This document shows positions 43,876 through 53,097 of a stretch of DNA of 64,000 bases, piece after piece. A program made the position numbers and the translations under genes. The stretch is from Neotamlana nanhaiensis. GTDB taxonomy: Bacteria; Bacteroidota; Bacteroidia; Flavobacteriales; Flavobacteriaceae. The number at the start of each line of letters is the position of its first letter. Within the stretch, counting starts at the first letter, position 1. The notes under the pieces are model-generated. The model was not told the origin of the DNA, did not search any database, and worked only from the letters and a program-made list of their open reading frames with translations. Location: positions 1 through 64,000 of the forward strand of contig NZ_JTDV01000002.1 of NCBI RefSeq assembly GCF_000943555.1, read 5' to 3'.

Positions 43876-44856
43876 ATGATAAATCCCGAAGACATTTTTA
43901 ACATAAACTCGCAAGCGGCTTTTGAAAAAGCAGCATTACAAGTCTTCAAATTTCAATTTGAAAATAATAAGGTTTATCGGTCGTTTTGCGATTTATTATA
44001 CAAACACCCAAGTAGTGTAAAAACAATACAAGACATTCCGTTTTTACCCATTCAATTTTTTAAATCGCACCGTATTTTAAGTAGTAAGGCTCCAATTGAG
44101 ACCACGTTTACCAGTTCGGGAACCACAGGAAGCCAAACCAGTAAACATTTAGTTACTAACTTAAATATTTACGAAAAAAGTTTTACCAGAGGATTTCAGC
44201 ATTTTTACGGCAATTTGCAAGACTATGTCATTTTAGGATTGCTCCCATCGTATTTAGAACGTGAAGGCTCGTCGTTAATATACATGGTAAACCACATGAT
44301 AAAAACCTCAAAATATCCCGAAAGTGGTTTTTATTTAAACAACCTTTCAGAATTAAAAAACACCTTAATAAAACTAGATGTCGAAGGTAAAAAAGTACTA
44401 CTTATTGGCGTTTCATTCGCCCTTTTAGACTTAATTGAAAGCCATCAATTTAATCTAAAAAACACCATTATTATGGAAACTGGTGGCATGAAAGGGCGCC
44501 GAAAAGAACTCATTAGAGCAGAACTGCACAATTTACTAAAACAAGGTTTTGGCGTTACCGCTATACATAGCGAGTATGGCATGACCGAACTGTTAAGTCA
44601 GGCCTATTCCCAAGGTAATGGTATTTTTAATTGTCCGCCATGGATGCAAATTTTAACTCGCGATACCGAAGATGCTTTAAGCATACAAGTTACAGGAAAA
44701 ACAGGAGGCATTAATGTTATTGACCTCGCCAATATAAATTCTTGCGCCTTTATTGCTACCCAAGATTTAGGCAAAGTTAAAGCCAATGGCGATATAGAAA
44801 TTATTGGACGTTTTGATAATTCTGATATTCGTGGCTGTAACCTTATGGTTTTATAA
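43876..44856 (+). CDS. LuxE-like acyl-protein synthetase / AMP-binding family protein
   Basis: The protein has 326 residues from the ATG at 43876. The in-frame GTG at 43861 lies 5 nt from a TACTTTTG promoter box, so a leaderless GTG start is the alternative. Family marks are IPFLPIQFFKSH, the AMP-binding TFTSSGTTGSQTSKH, IMETGGMKGRRKELIRAEL, VTAIHSEYGMTELLSQAYS and ATQDLGKVKANGDIEIIGRFDNSDIRG. It should activate a carboxylic acid as the adenylate. No luciferase or reductase genes are near, so the acceptor is unknown. Confidence 0.83.
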   Translation: MINPEDIFNINSQAAFEKAALQVFKFQFENNKVYRSFCDLLYKHPSSVKTIQDIPFLPIQFFKSHRILSSKAPIETTFTSSGTTGSQTSKHLVTNLNIYEKSFTRGFQHFYGNLQDYVILGLLPSYLEREGSSLIYMVNHMIKTSKYPESGFYLNNLSELKNTLIKLDVEGKKVLLIGVSFALLDLIESHQFNLKNTIIMETGGMKGRRKELIRAELHNLLKQGFGVTAIHSEYGMTELLSQAYSQGNGIFNCPPWMQILTRDTEDALSIQVTGKTGGINVIDLANINSCAFIATQDLGKVKANGDIEIIGRFDNSDIRGCNLMVL

Positions 44857-44992
44857 GCTTCAATTTTGTTAAGTTACAACACATAGCGCAAATTTTTTCA
44901 AAAAAAATAACTTCTTGTAAGGTTTAAAAACTAAACCCGACCAACTTTATGCTAAGAAAAAGAAAGATTATTGATTTTTGGTTAATTAGTGA

Positions 44993-45023
44993 ATTCAAGC
45001 CTGATTTAAAATCAGGCTTGAAT
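44993..45023. terminator. 15-bp inverted repeat between the LuxE-like gene and ssb
   Basis: Arms 44993-45007 and 45009-45023 are perfectly complementary with one base between them, so the real hairpin loop takes in the AT centre. It lies between convergent genes. No long T-run follows on either strand, so termination efficiency is uncertain. Confidence 0.6.
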
Positions 45024-45038
45024 AATTTTAGGAGCTTA

Positions 45039-45371
45039 CTATTTGCCTAACATAAGTAGTTCGCTACAAACAACTTCTGTAACGTAGCGCTTGTTTCCCT
45101 GTTTATCTTCGTAACTTCTTGAAGTTAATTTGCCCTCAATAGCAACCTCGTTGCCTTTGCTTAAATATTTTTCTACTATTTGTGCCGTTTTACCCCAAGC
45201 TACAACCGAATGCCATTGGGTATCGGTAATTTTTTCACCTTTATTATTGGTGTAGCTATCGTTTGTGGCCATATTAAATTTAGCCAATGTTTTACCAGAT
45301 TCTAGATTAATAATTTCTGGATTGTTTCCTAAGTTACCAATCAACTGTACTTTGTTTCTAAGCGTGTTCAT
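45039..45371 (-). CDS. ssb: Single-stranded DNA-binding protein
   Basis: The protein has 110 residues from the ATG at 45371-45369; the frame extends 11 codons upstream but MNTLRNKVQLIGNLGNNPEI is the conserved start. It is one OB fold (FNMATNDSY, TQWHSVVAWGKTAQIVEKYLSKG, EGKLTSRSYEDKQGNKRY). It stops right after the fold (LLMLGK) and lacks the acidic interaction tip of the main SSB. So it is probably an accessory SSB. It faces away from the neighbouring defence-like island. Confidence 0.93.
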   Translation of the reverse strand: MNTLRNKVQLIGNLGNNPEIINLESGKTLAKFNMATNDSYTNNKGEKITDTQWHSVVAWGKTAQIVEKYLSKGNEVAIEGKLTSRSYEDKQGNKRYVTEVVCSELLMLGK

Positions 45372-45598
45372 AATTTTAATTTTAGTGCTTGCCTTAATAA
45401 GCAAACGGTTAAACAGTTAATACTATCGCGTTTGTAAACTAACGACACTGCAAAGATGCAACAGCACTAAAACTTTAAACGGTTTTTAAACATTTGTGTT
45501 CGTTTGTAGTCGTTTACATCGTTTTATTGATTTAATTTGTTTGCCACAATAAACGTTTATTTTTTAAAGAGTTTTCTTATATTTACTTGTATAACTAG

Positions 45599-45704
45599 TT
45601 GTACACAAGCTCTGAAAAGCCAACCGCACAAACAGCACATTTGGTTTTTCCTAACGCAAAAGCCAACGCTCAAAAAACCAAAAGAGCTGTTTTTTGCCAA
45701 CGCT
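45599..45704. repeat. Left structured repeat flanking the methyltransferase-helicase island
   Basis: Lies in the 435-nt gap between ssb and the methyltransferase. Order: GTTGTACAC (45599-45607), AGCTCT (45608-45613), stem TTTGGTTTTT (45640-45649), GCCAACGCT (45662-45670), stem AAAAACCAAA (45673-45682), AGAGCT (45683-45688) and TTTGCCAACGCT (45693-45704). The stem arms pair, and AGCTCT/AGAGCT pair outside them. The same layout with a different stem sequence recurs in the same orientation at 52398-52484. No coding frame is credible here. Confidence 0.75.
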
Positions 45705-45806
45705 GAAAGGAAAAAAAAACGTTAATTAAATTGAATGAAATGAGTTGAAAATATTTATATTGATGCTCGAATAAAAATTAAAAACTGAACAACCACTAAC
45801 CGCTAT

Positions 45807-48800
45807 ATGAGCAAGATAAATACGCTTATAAATAACTTTTCAACCAATAATCTCATTGCTTTTTTGAGAGGCTCGATACCTTCCTTCAAACCTGATGAAG
45901 AAGATTTAGACCACTTATTCCCAGAAGATATTTATGACAAATATGAATCGATTATCAAAGTTGGAGAAGCGGAAATAGATAAAGATGACATCATTGTTAT
46001 CGCTTCTAAAACAACTGAACCACTAACCGAACGAACTGGAAAAAAGAATCAATACGAAATCGCAAAAACCATTTTAAAACACGAAGTGAAAGACGCTTCA
46101 CTATTCGTATTTTACGATGACGAAGGAAATTTCAGATTCAGTTTTGTAAAAGCGAATTATCTCGGAACTAAAAGAGACTTTACCGACTTTAAACGTTACA
46201 CATATTTTGTAACACCAAGTCAAACCAACAAAACATTCATCAAACAAGTTGGCGGTTGTAATTTCAATTCACTAGATGAGATAATTCAAGCCTTTAGTGT
46301 TGAACCACTTAACAAACAATTCTATCAAGACATTGCAAAATCGTTCTACAGTCTTATTGGTGGAAAAGTAAAAATTGGCAGTAGAAATGTAGAATTCGAC
46401 ACTTCATTAAAACTTCCATCAACACCAGTTGATACTAATAGAAAAGTGTACCAAGAATTTGCAGTAAGATTAATTGGTAGAACTATTTTCTGTTGGTTTC
46501 TAAAAAGTAAGAAATCTGAAAACAGCGTTCCGCTTGTTCCCGAAAGTTGGCTATCATCAAAAACCGTTGTTGAAGTCAACAACCAACAGCATAACTATTA
46601 CCATTCGGTTTTAGAAAAATTGTTCTTTTTGGTACTCAATAAAAAACAAAACGACCGAAAAGACTATGACCTACCAAACGACCACCAACTCATTCCATTT
46701 TTAAATGGTGGCCTTTTTGAAGCACAAACTGATGACTTCTTCCCTACGAATGGCAAAGGCATACATCAAGTTTCATTTGACTTAAAAATTCCAAACCAAT
46801 GGTTTATTGAACTTTTTGAAGTTTTAGAACAATACAATTTTACCATTGACGAAAACAGCATTTACGATGCAGAAGTAAGTATCGACCCAGAAATGCTCGG
46901 AACTATCTTTGAAAATCTATTGGCTGAAATTGACCCAGATACTGAAAAAAGTGCAAGAAAAGCCACAGGTAGTTTTTATACACCAAGAGAGATTGTAGAT
47001 TATATGGTAGAGCAATCTTTGGTACAGTATTTAAAAACCAAAGTCGATATTGAAAACGAAGAACAGCTTTTAGAACTCTTTAAAGAAGGTGGCGAAAACA
47101 AATTTGAGAAGAAACAAACCGCAACCATTTTAGAAGCTTTAAGCGATGTAAAAATATTAGATCCAGCTTGTGGTTCTGGAGCTTTCCCAATGGGAGCATT
47201 ACATAAAATAATTATTGCTTTACAAAAACTTGACCCAGATGCATCTTGGTGGAAACAAAAGCAAATAGAAAACGTACCTAATGCTTTGGCAAAACAAATG
47301 CTTAAAGAAAAACTAGATGGCGAAAGTGCAGACTATGTGCGAAAATTGGGCGTGATACAAAACTCTATTTATGGCGTAGATATACAACCCATTGCTTCTG
47401 AAATCTCAAAACTGCGTAGTTTTTTAAGTTTAGTTATTGATGAAACCATTATAGATGATGCAGATAACCGAGGCATACAAGCTTTGCCTAACTTGGAATT
47501 TAAGTTTGTAACTGCAAATACTTTAATTGGTTTAGAAGAAAAGCAACAAGCCCAAGGTGCTTTTGATTTTGGACAAACAGATGAACTGCAAGACCAACTC
47601 AAAACCATACGAAACCAATATTTACAAGCTTATGGCGAAGAAAAAAACAAATTGAAAAAAGACTTTGACGACATACAAACTAAAATTCTAAAACAAGAAA
47701 TTGCTGGTGGCGGACAAAACAAACGAGCCTTACAATTAGCATCTTGGAAACCGTTTAGTAATGAAAGTAATACTTGGTTTGACCCTTATTGGATGTATGG
47801 CGTTGAAAAGTTTGATATTGTAATTGGAAATCCACCTTATGTCTTTACCAGAGATGTGGATTTTGGAGTTGATTTCAAAGATTATGTTACAAATGAATAT
47901 TTTTCGTCTATTTCATTACCAGACAGGTCTAGAGCTAGACAAGCAGGAAAAATTAATCTTTTTGCGGTATTTCTATTAAAGGGTAAAAGATTAATATCCA
48001 ATAAAGGTAGTTTAATCTATATCATCCCTAATAATATTTTAAGAGGAACAGTATACGATGTTATCAGGTATGAACTTTTAGCCAGAAATGAAATACAATC
48101 AATTGTAGATTTAGGAGAAGGTGTATTTAGTAAAGTAACCGCTTCAACCATTTTACTTCAAATTGGTAATAGAACAGAGACGACCGAGAAAATTGATGTT
48201 ATAACAGATGTAGTTTCTTTAGCGGAAAAAAATTATCAGCACAAGCAAATTAATCAAGACGTTTTTCTAGAAAACACAAGCTATACCTTTAATATAATGC
48301 TAAATGATATAGAGCTAGAACTATCACAAAAAATCAAGAAAAACAAACAAGAACTTGGTCTGTTTTGTATTGATATTATTGAGGGTATTGTTGCCCATAA
48401 ACATTTAATACTAGAGAACAAAGAAGATAACTGTTTTGATTTAATTGAAGGAAAGGATGTTAAAAGGTTTTCAATAAGAGATTGCTCAAACTTTATAATT
48501 TGGAATCCAGCAGAAATACATAGGACAAGGCCTGATTATTTATGGAACGAACCTAAAAAAATAGTAATGCAAAGAATTAGCGGAGGAACAATGCCATTAG
48601 TTGCTGGATTAGATGTCGCTAAAAGAAAAGCTTTTGCTTCAACAAATAGTATAGTTTTAAAAAATGATTATAAAGAATTTTATGAGTACTTCACCTGCCT
48701 GTTAAATTCAAAGCTTCTCAACTGGTACTATGCCAATAACTTTTCAAATAATTCCAATCTCACAGTAAATATTTCGAAAACGTTTTTAGAAACACTTCCA

Positions 48801-49013
48801 ATAAAGATAGCGGATGATTCTATGTTAGAATTAATTAATGAGTTACACAATAAAATGGAAGATACCTATGGCACACCAAGTTTCCATAATAATTATGCCA
48901 AACTAAATACTCTAGTTTTTAAAATCTATGGATTAACACATCAAGAAGTAAAAATCATCGACCCAGAATTTAACCTAACAAAAGACCAATACGAGAATTA
49001 TCAAATAAATTAA
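45807..49013 (+). CDS. Eco57I-like adenine-N6 DNA methyltransferase of a putative restriction/defence pair
   Basis: The protein has 1068 residues. A roughly 180-residue N-terminal region of alpha/beta type (DDIIVIASKTTEPLTERTGKKN, ASLFVFYDDEGNFRF) precedes a helical part. The SAM motif is ILDPACGSGAFPMGALH (450-466), with TGSFYTPREIVDYMVEQ (387-403) ahead of it. The gamma-class catalytic motif is IGNPPYVF (about 671-678). Residues from about 850 to the end (NIIEGIVAHKHLI-like start, LLNSKLLNWYYANNFSN) look like a target-recognition and helical-spacer region. The stop overlaps the next ATG by one base (TAATG). It should methylate host DNA; the site cannot be read off. Confidence 0.9.
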   Translation: MSKINTLINNFSTNNLIAFLRGSIPSFKPDEEDLDHLFPEDIYDKYESIIKVGEAEIDKDDIIVIASKTTEPLTERTGKKNQYEIAKTILKHEVKDASLFVFYDDEGNFRFSFVKANYLGTKRDFTDFKRYTYFVTPSQTNKTFIKQVGGCNFNSLDEIIQAFSVEPLNKQFYQDIAKSFYSLIGGKVKIGSRNVEFDTSLKLPSTPVDTNRKVYQEFAVRLIGRTIFCWFLKSKKSENSVPLVPESWLSSKTVVEVNNQQHNYYHSVLEKLFFLVLNKKQNDRKDYDLPNDHQLIPFLNGGLFEAQTDDFFPTNGKGIHQVSFDLKIPNQWFIELFEVLEQYNFTIDENSIYDAEVSIDPEMLGTIFENLLAEIDPDTEKSARKATGSFYTPREIVDYMVEQSLVQYLKTKVDIENEEQLLELFKEGGENKFEKKQTATILEALSDVKILDPACGSGAFPMGALHKIIIALQKLDPDASWWKQKQIENVPNALAKQMLKEKLDGESADYVRKLGVIQNSIYGVDIQPIASEISKLRSFLSLVIDETIIDDADNRGIQALPNLEFKFVTANTLIGLEEKQQAQGAFDFGQTDELQDQLKTIRNQYLQAYGEEKNKLKKDFDDIQTKILKQEIAGGGQNKRALQLASWKPFSNESNTWFDPYWMYGVEKFDIVIGNPPYVFTRDVDFGVDFKDYVTNEYFSSISLPDRSRARQAGKINLFAVFLLKGKRLISNKGSLIYIIPNNILRGTVYDVIRYELLARNEIQSIVDLGEGVFSKVTASTILLQIGNRTETTEKIDVITDVVSLAEKNYQHKQINQDVFLENTSYTFNIMLNDIELELSQKIKKNKQELGLFCIDIIEGIVAHKHLILENKEDNCFDLIEGKDVKRFSIRDCSNFIIWNPAEIHRTRPDYLWNEPKKIVMQRISGGTMPLVAGLDVAKRKAFASTNSIVLKNDYKEFYEYFTCLLNSKLLNWYYANNFSNNSNLTVNISKTFLETLPIKIADDSMLELINELHNKMEDTYGTPSFHNNYAKLNTLVFKIYGLTHQEVKIIDPEFNLTKDQYENYQIN

Positions 49014-52000
49014 TGAGCAATAATTTTATAACCAATAGTGCAGACAATGCAACGCTAAAAAAGCGTTTAGAAAAACTAATACTAGCGAGTCAAGAATTAA
49101 AATTCTTGGTTGGCTTTTTCTACTTTTCGGGTTGGCAAGAAATCTATAAAAAACTACAAGACAATCCAGAGGTAACCCTAAAAATATTGGTTGGTTTACA
49201 AGTAGATAAATACTTAAGCACCATTGTAGAAGTTGGTTTACAAGACGATAGCCTAAGTCAAGAGGAGCATTTTACACAGTTTATCAAATCAATGGGTTTT
49301 GCCATTAACAATGCAGAAATGGATAATGAAGCCTTCTACAACCAAATAGAATTCTTTATTCAATTGTTAGATGAAGGCAAATTGATTATTCGTAAAACCT
49401 TAAACCCAAATCACGCCAAAGTCTATTTGTTTAGTTATAATAATACTTTGTCAGACACTTTAGACAGTAAAGGACAATTTATAACAGGTAGTAGTAATTT
49501 GACAAAAGCAGGTTTGCGAAGCCAAGAAGAATTTAATGTAGAAATCAAAGACTATGGTTTTGAAACTGCCGAAGCTTACTTTGATGAACTTTGGGAAACT
49601 GCAGTTCCTATTACTGAAGCGGAAAATGGCACCAAAATCATCATTGATTTTCTAAAAAATAAAAGTCAGGCATCTTTAATCACACCTTTTGAAGCTTATG
49701 CTCTTATTTTAAAAACCTACATAGAACTACAAGAAGCCAAAAAGATAAACGATACCATTACGAGATTGTTAGATGAAAATGGCTTTGAGAAATACCAATA
49801 CCAACTTGATGCGGTAAACCAAGCCTTAAACGTAATAGAAACCTATAATGGGGTTATAATTGCTGATGTAGTTGGCTTAGGTAAATCTGTTATCGCTTCA
49901 TTAATTGCTAATCAATTAGGTAAAAGAGGTTTGATATTGTGTCCACCTGGTTTAATAGGAAGCAAAAAAGAAAATTCAGGTTGGTGGGAATATTGGAACC
50001 GCTTTAAACTCTACAATTGGGATATTGAAAGCTCTGGTAATCTGGAGGCAGTTGCCGAAAGTATTTCAAAAAATAATTTGGAATACCAAGTCATTATCGT
50101 TGACGAAGCCCATAAATTTAGAAATCAAGACACTTCAGCTTATGAAGCATTAATGGACATTTGCCGAGGCAAGCAAGTCATTTTGTTGAGTGCAACACCA
50201 TTTAATAATTCGCCAGCTGATGTATTTTCATTGTTAAAACTGTTTATAGTACCAGGAGCATCTGGAATTACTATTGAAGCAGATTTAGAAGGCCGTTTTA
50301 ACGCCTACAATTATCGATTTAAACGATTGTCTAATATTCTTAAAAATCACAATTCTAACAATCCTGAAAAGCGAAGAAAAGCAGAACGTGATTATGAAAA
50401 AATGTTCGGTTTAACGCCACCAATTGATTTAGCAATTGTAAGAGGCAACGTTAACGCAATGGCAAATGATATTAAAAACATCATTACGCCAGTTGTTATA
50501 AGAAGAAACAGGCTCGATTTAAAAACCGATTTTGAATACAAAAAAGAAATCAATAACCTTTCAGAAGTTAAAGACCCAGAAGAGCAATTCTATGAATTGA
50601 CCACTGAACAATCCGATTTTTATAATAGAATTATTCGTGATTACTTTTCAGAAACAGGTCGTTTTAAAGGAGCGATTTACAAACCAAATGAATATGAAAG
50701 TTTAAAAGAAGATGAAGATAAACTTTCAGAAGATGACAACAGAGCTTTTCAACAGCAACGAAACTTATTTGATTTTATGAGACGCTTATTGGTTAAGCGT
50801 TTTGAAAGTTCTTTTGGAGCATTTGAAAAGAGTATTCAACGCTTTTTACGTACCAATAGAATGGTATTATCATTCATTGAAAAATCTGGCAAATATGTAA
50901 TGGACAGAAAAGTGATTGAGAATATCTATGACGATTCTGATGACGCAGATGATTTTACATACGAAGCTATAAAAGAAGCTCTGGAAGAGTTTGAGCGAAA
51001 TGCTAAAAACAAAACCCAACCCAAGCATACCAAGATTTATGAAATTGAAAAGTTTCAATTAAAAAAAGAATTTATTGATGATATAAAAAGTGATATCAAA
51101 CTTTTTGAACACATTGAACAAGAAATTAATGAACTTAATATCATTAAAAACGACCCAAAGCGTGAAGCTGTTTTAGAAACGATTAAAGAAGTTTTAAATA
51201 AAGAGTCTAACACAAAACGAAAAGTTATTCTTTTTACCGAATACACAGATACAGTAAGACACTTACAAAAGTATTTTGAAAAGGAATTATTAGGTCGTGC
51301 AATGTTTTGTGATGGTGGAATCACCAAGAAATTTGCAAAAGAATTGGATGCCAATTTTAATGCAAAATATTATGAGCAAGTTGATGATTTTGATGTGCTG
51401 ATTACCAGTGACAAGCTTTCAGAAGGATTTAACCTAAACAGAGCAGGATTAATTATCAATTACGATATTCCTTGGAATCCTACTCGTGTAATTCAACGTG
51501 TAGGTCGTATCAACAGAATGAGTGCAAAGATTTTCGAAGAATTATTCATTTACAACTTCTTCCCTACTGACCAAGGTTCTGATATTGTAAAAAGTAGAGA
51601 AATTGCACAACAAAAAATGTTTTTGATTCATAGTGCATTAGGAGAAGACTCTAAAATATTTGATGCAGATGAAGAACCAACACCAAGTGCATTATACTCA
51701 AAAGCTAATATCAATCCAGAAGAAAATGATGAATTGAGTACAAGCACAATCATTAGAAATGATTACAATGAAATTGTGGAATCTCATCCAGAAGTAATAA
51801 AAAAAATTAGCGATTTACCGAACAGAGTTAAAACAGCAAAGCATTTTGAGGAAAACAATGTGGTTGTTTTGCGAAAAAAAGGAATGGCTTTGTTTTCAAT
51901 AGTGCATCAATACGTAAATGAAAAACCAAACGACAAGCCATCTGAAAGAACCTTTGAGGAATTAATTGAATTTGTGAAATGTAATCCGGATGAAGAAAGG

Positions 52001-52396
52001 CAACCGCTTAATAGTGCGTTTTGGAATTCGTATGAGGAAATCAAAGCATTCAAACCAAAATACAAGTCTGGTAGAAGTGAATTAGCTTTAGAAAATCAAG
52101 CGAATATTGCTTTGAAAACACTTCTAAAGGAAAAAAGAGACGATTTAGACCAAGAGTTAGTTTCGTTCATTGACACACTTTTAAAGGACATTAAGAAATA
52201 TAAAACGCTTCCAAAATATACCTTGAGACAATTAAAGCTATCGACAAAGGACAAAAGTTTTGATGAACTAATAGCGAATATCAAGGACTTAAGAAGACGT
52301 TTAGGAGATGATTATCTGAATGTGATTTTAAACCGAATAGATGATATTGAAAATGACGTGATAATCGCAGTTGGAAATAAGAAAATGACTAAATAA
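49013..52396 (+). CDS. PLD-like nuclease fused to SNF2-family helicase, partner of the methyltransferase
   Basis: The protein has 1127 residues. Residues 1 to about 200 form a phospholipase-D-type nuclease with a single HxK site: NHAKVYLF (His134, Lys136) and GSSNLTKAG (159-167). The SNF2 ATPase follows: Q-type EKYQYQLDAVNQAL, Walker A DVVGLGKSV (285-293), DEAH (364-367), LLSATPFNN (391-399). The C-terminal RecA lobe has ILFTEYTDTVRHLQKYF, LITSDKLSEGFNL and NPTRVIQRVGRINRMS. The last 200 residues are helical. It is coupled by TAATG to the methyltransferase. Expected role: ATP-driven translocation with cleavage of unmodified DNA. Confidence 0.9.
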   Translation: MSNNFITNSADNATLKKRLEKLILASQELKFLVGFFYFSGWQEIYKKLQDNPEVTLKILVGLQVDKYLSTIVEVGLQDDSLSQEEHFTQFIKSMGFAINNAEMDNEAFYNQIEFFIQLLDEGKLIIRKTLNPNHAKVYLFSYNNTLSDTLDSKGQFITGSSNLTKAGLRSQEEFNVEIKDYGFETAEAYFDELWETAVPITEAENGTKIIIDFLKNKSQASLITPFEAYALILKTYIELQEAKKINDTITRLLDENGFEKYQYQLDAVNQALNVIETYNGVIIADVVGLGKSVIASLIANQLGKRGLILCPPGLIGSKKENSGWWEYWNRFKLYNWDIESSGNLEAVAESISKNNLEYQVIIVDEAHKFRNQDTSAYEALMDICRGKQVILLSATPFNNSPADVFSLLKLFIVPGASGITIEADLEGRFNAYNYRFKRLSNILKNHNSNNPEKRRKAERDYEKMFGLTPPIDLAIVRGNVNAMANDIKNIITPVVIRRNRLDLKTDFEYKKEINNLSEVKDPEEQFYELTTEQSDFYNRIIRDYFSETGRFKGAIYKPNEYESLKEDEDKLSEDDNRAFQQQRNLFDFMRRLLVKRFESSFGAFEKSIQRFLRTNRMVLSFIEKSGKYVMDRKVIENIYDDSDDADDFTYEAIKEALEEFERNAKNKTQPKHTKIYEIEKFQLKKEFIDDIKSDIKLFEHIEQEINELNIIKNDPKREAVLETIKEVLNKESNTKRKVILFTEYTDTVRHLQKYFEKELLGRAMFCDGGITKKFAKELDANFNAKYYEQVDDFDVLITSDKLSEGFNLNRAGLIINYDIPWNPTRVIQRVGRINRMSAKIFEELFIYNFFPTDQGSDIVKSREIAQQKMFLIHSALGEDSKIFDADEEPTPSALYSKANINPEENDELSTSTIIRNDYNEIVESHPEVIKKISDLPNRVKTAKHFEENNVVVLRKKGMALFSIVHQYVNEKPNDKPSERTFEELIEFVKCNPDEERQPLNSAFWNSYEEIKAFKPKYKSGRSELALENQANIALKTLLKEKRDDLDQELVSFIDTLLKDIKKYKTLPKYTLRQLKLSTKDKSFDELIANIKDLRRRLGDDYLNVILNRIDDIENDVIIAVGNKKMTK

Positions 52397-52397
52397 T

Positions 52398-52520
52398 GCC
52401 AACGCTTAAAGCCATACACATTTGCAATTCGCATCAGCCAAAGCTCAAGCCAAAATTGCAAAAGAGTATGTCTTTGCCAACGCTAAAAACCAAGCTGAAT
52501 GGAAAAAATCCAGTGTACAA
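52398..52520. repeat. Right structured repeat flanking the methyltransferase-helicase island
   Basis: Lies in the 334-nt gap before the Zn-ribbon gene, starting 2 nt after the helicase stop. Order: GCCAACGCT (52398-52406), stem TTTGCAATT (52421-52429), stem AATTGCAAA (52454-52462), AAGAG, TTTGCCAACGCT (52473-52484) and GTGTACAAC (52512-52520). Stem spacing equals that of the left copy (42 versus 43 nt) but the stem bases differ, with pairing kept. GTGTACAAC is the inverse of GTTGTACAC at the left end. Confidence 0.75.
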
Positions 52521-52730
52521 CATTGTATAAAAATAATAGCGGTTTAATCGCTTAATCAAAAGAAAATGAATAAATTAAAGGTCAGTTATAATCCGAAAAG
52601 TTAGTGCATAAAATCCACTACTATTCTTATACTAGACCGTTGAGCATAATTTAAAAAAAGAACTTTCCTGAAACAGGTTATCTAAAAATTAAACCATCTC
52701 TTTTTATAAAATCAACAAACTAAAACTACA

Positions 52731-53078
52731 ATGCAAAAAACTTGCTTAGAATGTAACGAAAAACTCATTGGCCGAAGCGATAAAAAATTTTGTAGCGATT
52801 ACTGTCGCAATGCATACAACAATAACATTAACAAAGACAGTAAAAATTTAATTCGTAATATTAACAATCGCTTACGCAAAAATTGGCGTATTCTGGAAAC
52901 AATAAACACCACAGGAAAAATAAAAACTTCTAAAAAAAAGCTCACTCAAGAAGGCTTCGATTTTAATTATTTTACCAGTATTTACACCACTAAAGAAGGC
53001 AGTAATTACTATTTTGTTTACGATCAAGGTTATTTAGAACTGGAAAACGAGTATTTTTTGCTAGTAAAGCGCGAGTAG
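52731..53078 (+). CDS. Small protein with N-terminal four-Cys zinc ribbon
   Basis: The protein has 115 residues. Cys5, Cys8, Cys21 and Cys25 (C-x2-C-x12-C-x3-C, TCLECNEKLIGRSDKKFCSDYC) form a treble-clef or zinc-ribbon knuckle as in DUF2116-like proteins. A basic helical part (IRNINNRLRKNWRILETIN) suited to nucleic-acid contact follows, then a beta-rich tail. Function unknown. Convergent with the LexA-like gene, 19 nt apart. Confidence 0.78.
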   Translation: MQKTCLECNEKLIGRSDKKFCSDYCRNAYNNNINKDSKNLIRNINNRLRKNWRILETINTTGKIKTSKKKLTQEGFDFNYFTSIYTTKEGSNYYFVYDQGYLELENEYFLLVKRE

Positions 53079-53097
53079 TGATTAGCCTGTAAACCAT

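Noticed and set aside
45537-45725. 62-codon plus-strand frame before the methyltransferase
   Set aside because: It coincides with the left structured repeat; composition is repeat-like and no homologue pattern is visible.
45599-52520. CRISPR array or classical insertion sequence at the island borders
   Set aside because: Only two repeat copies with large spacing, no transposase, no cas genes and no target-site duplication that I could see.
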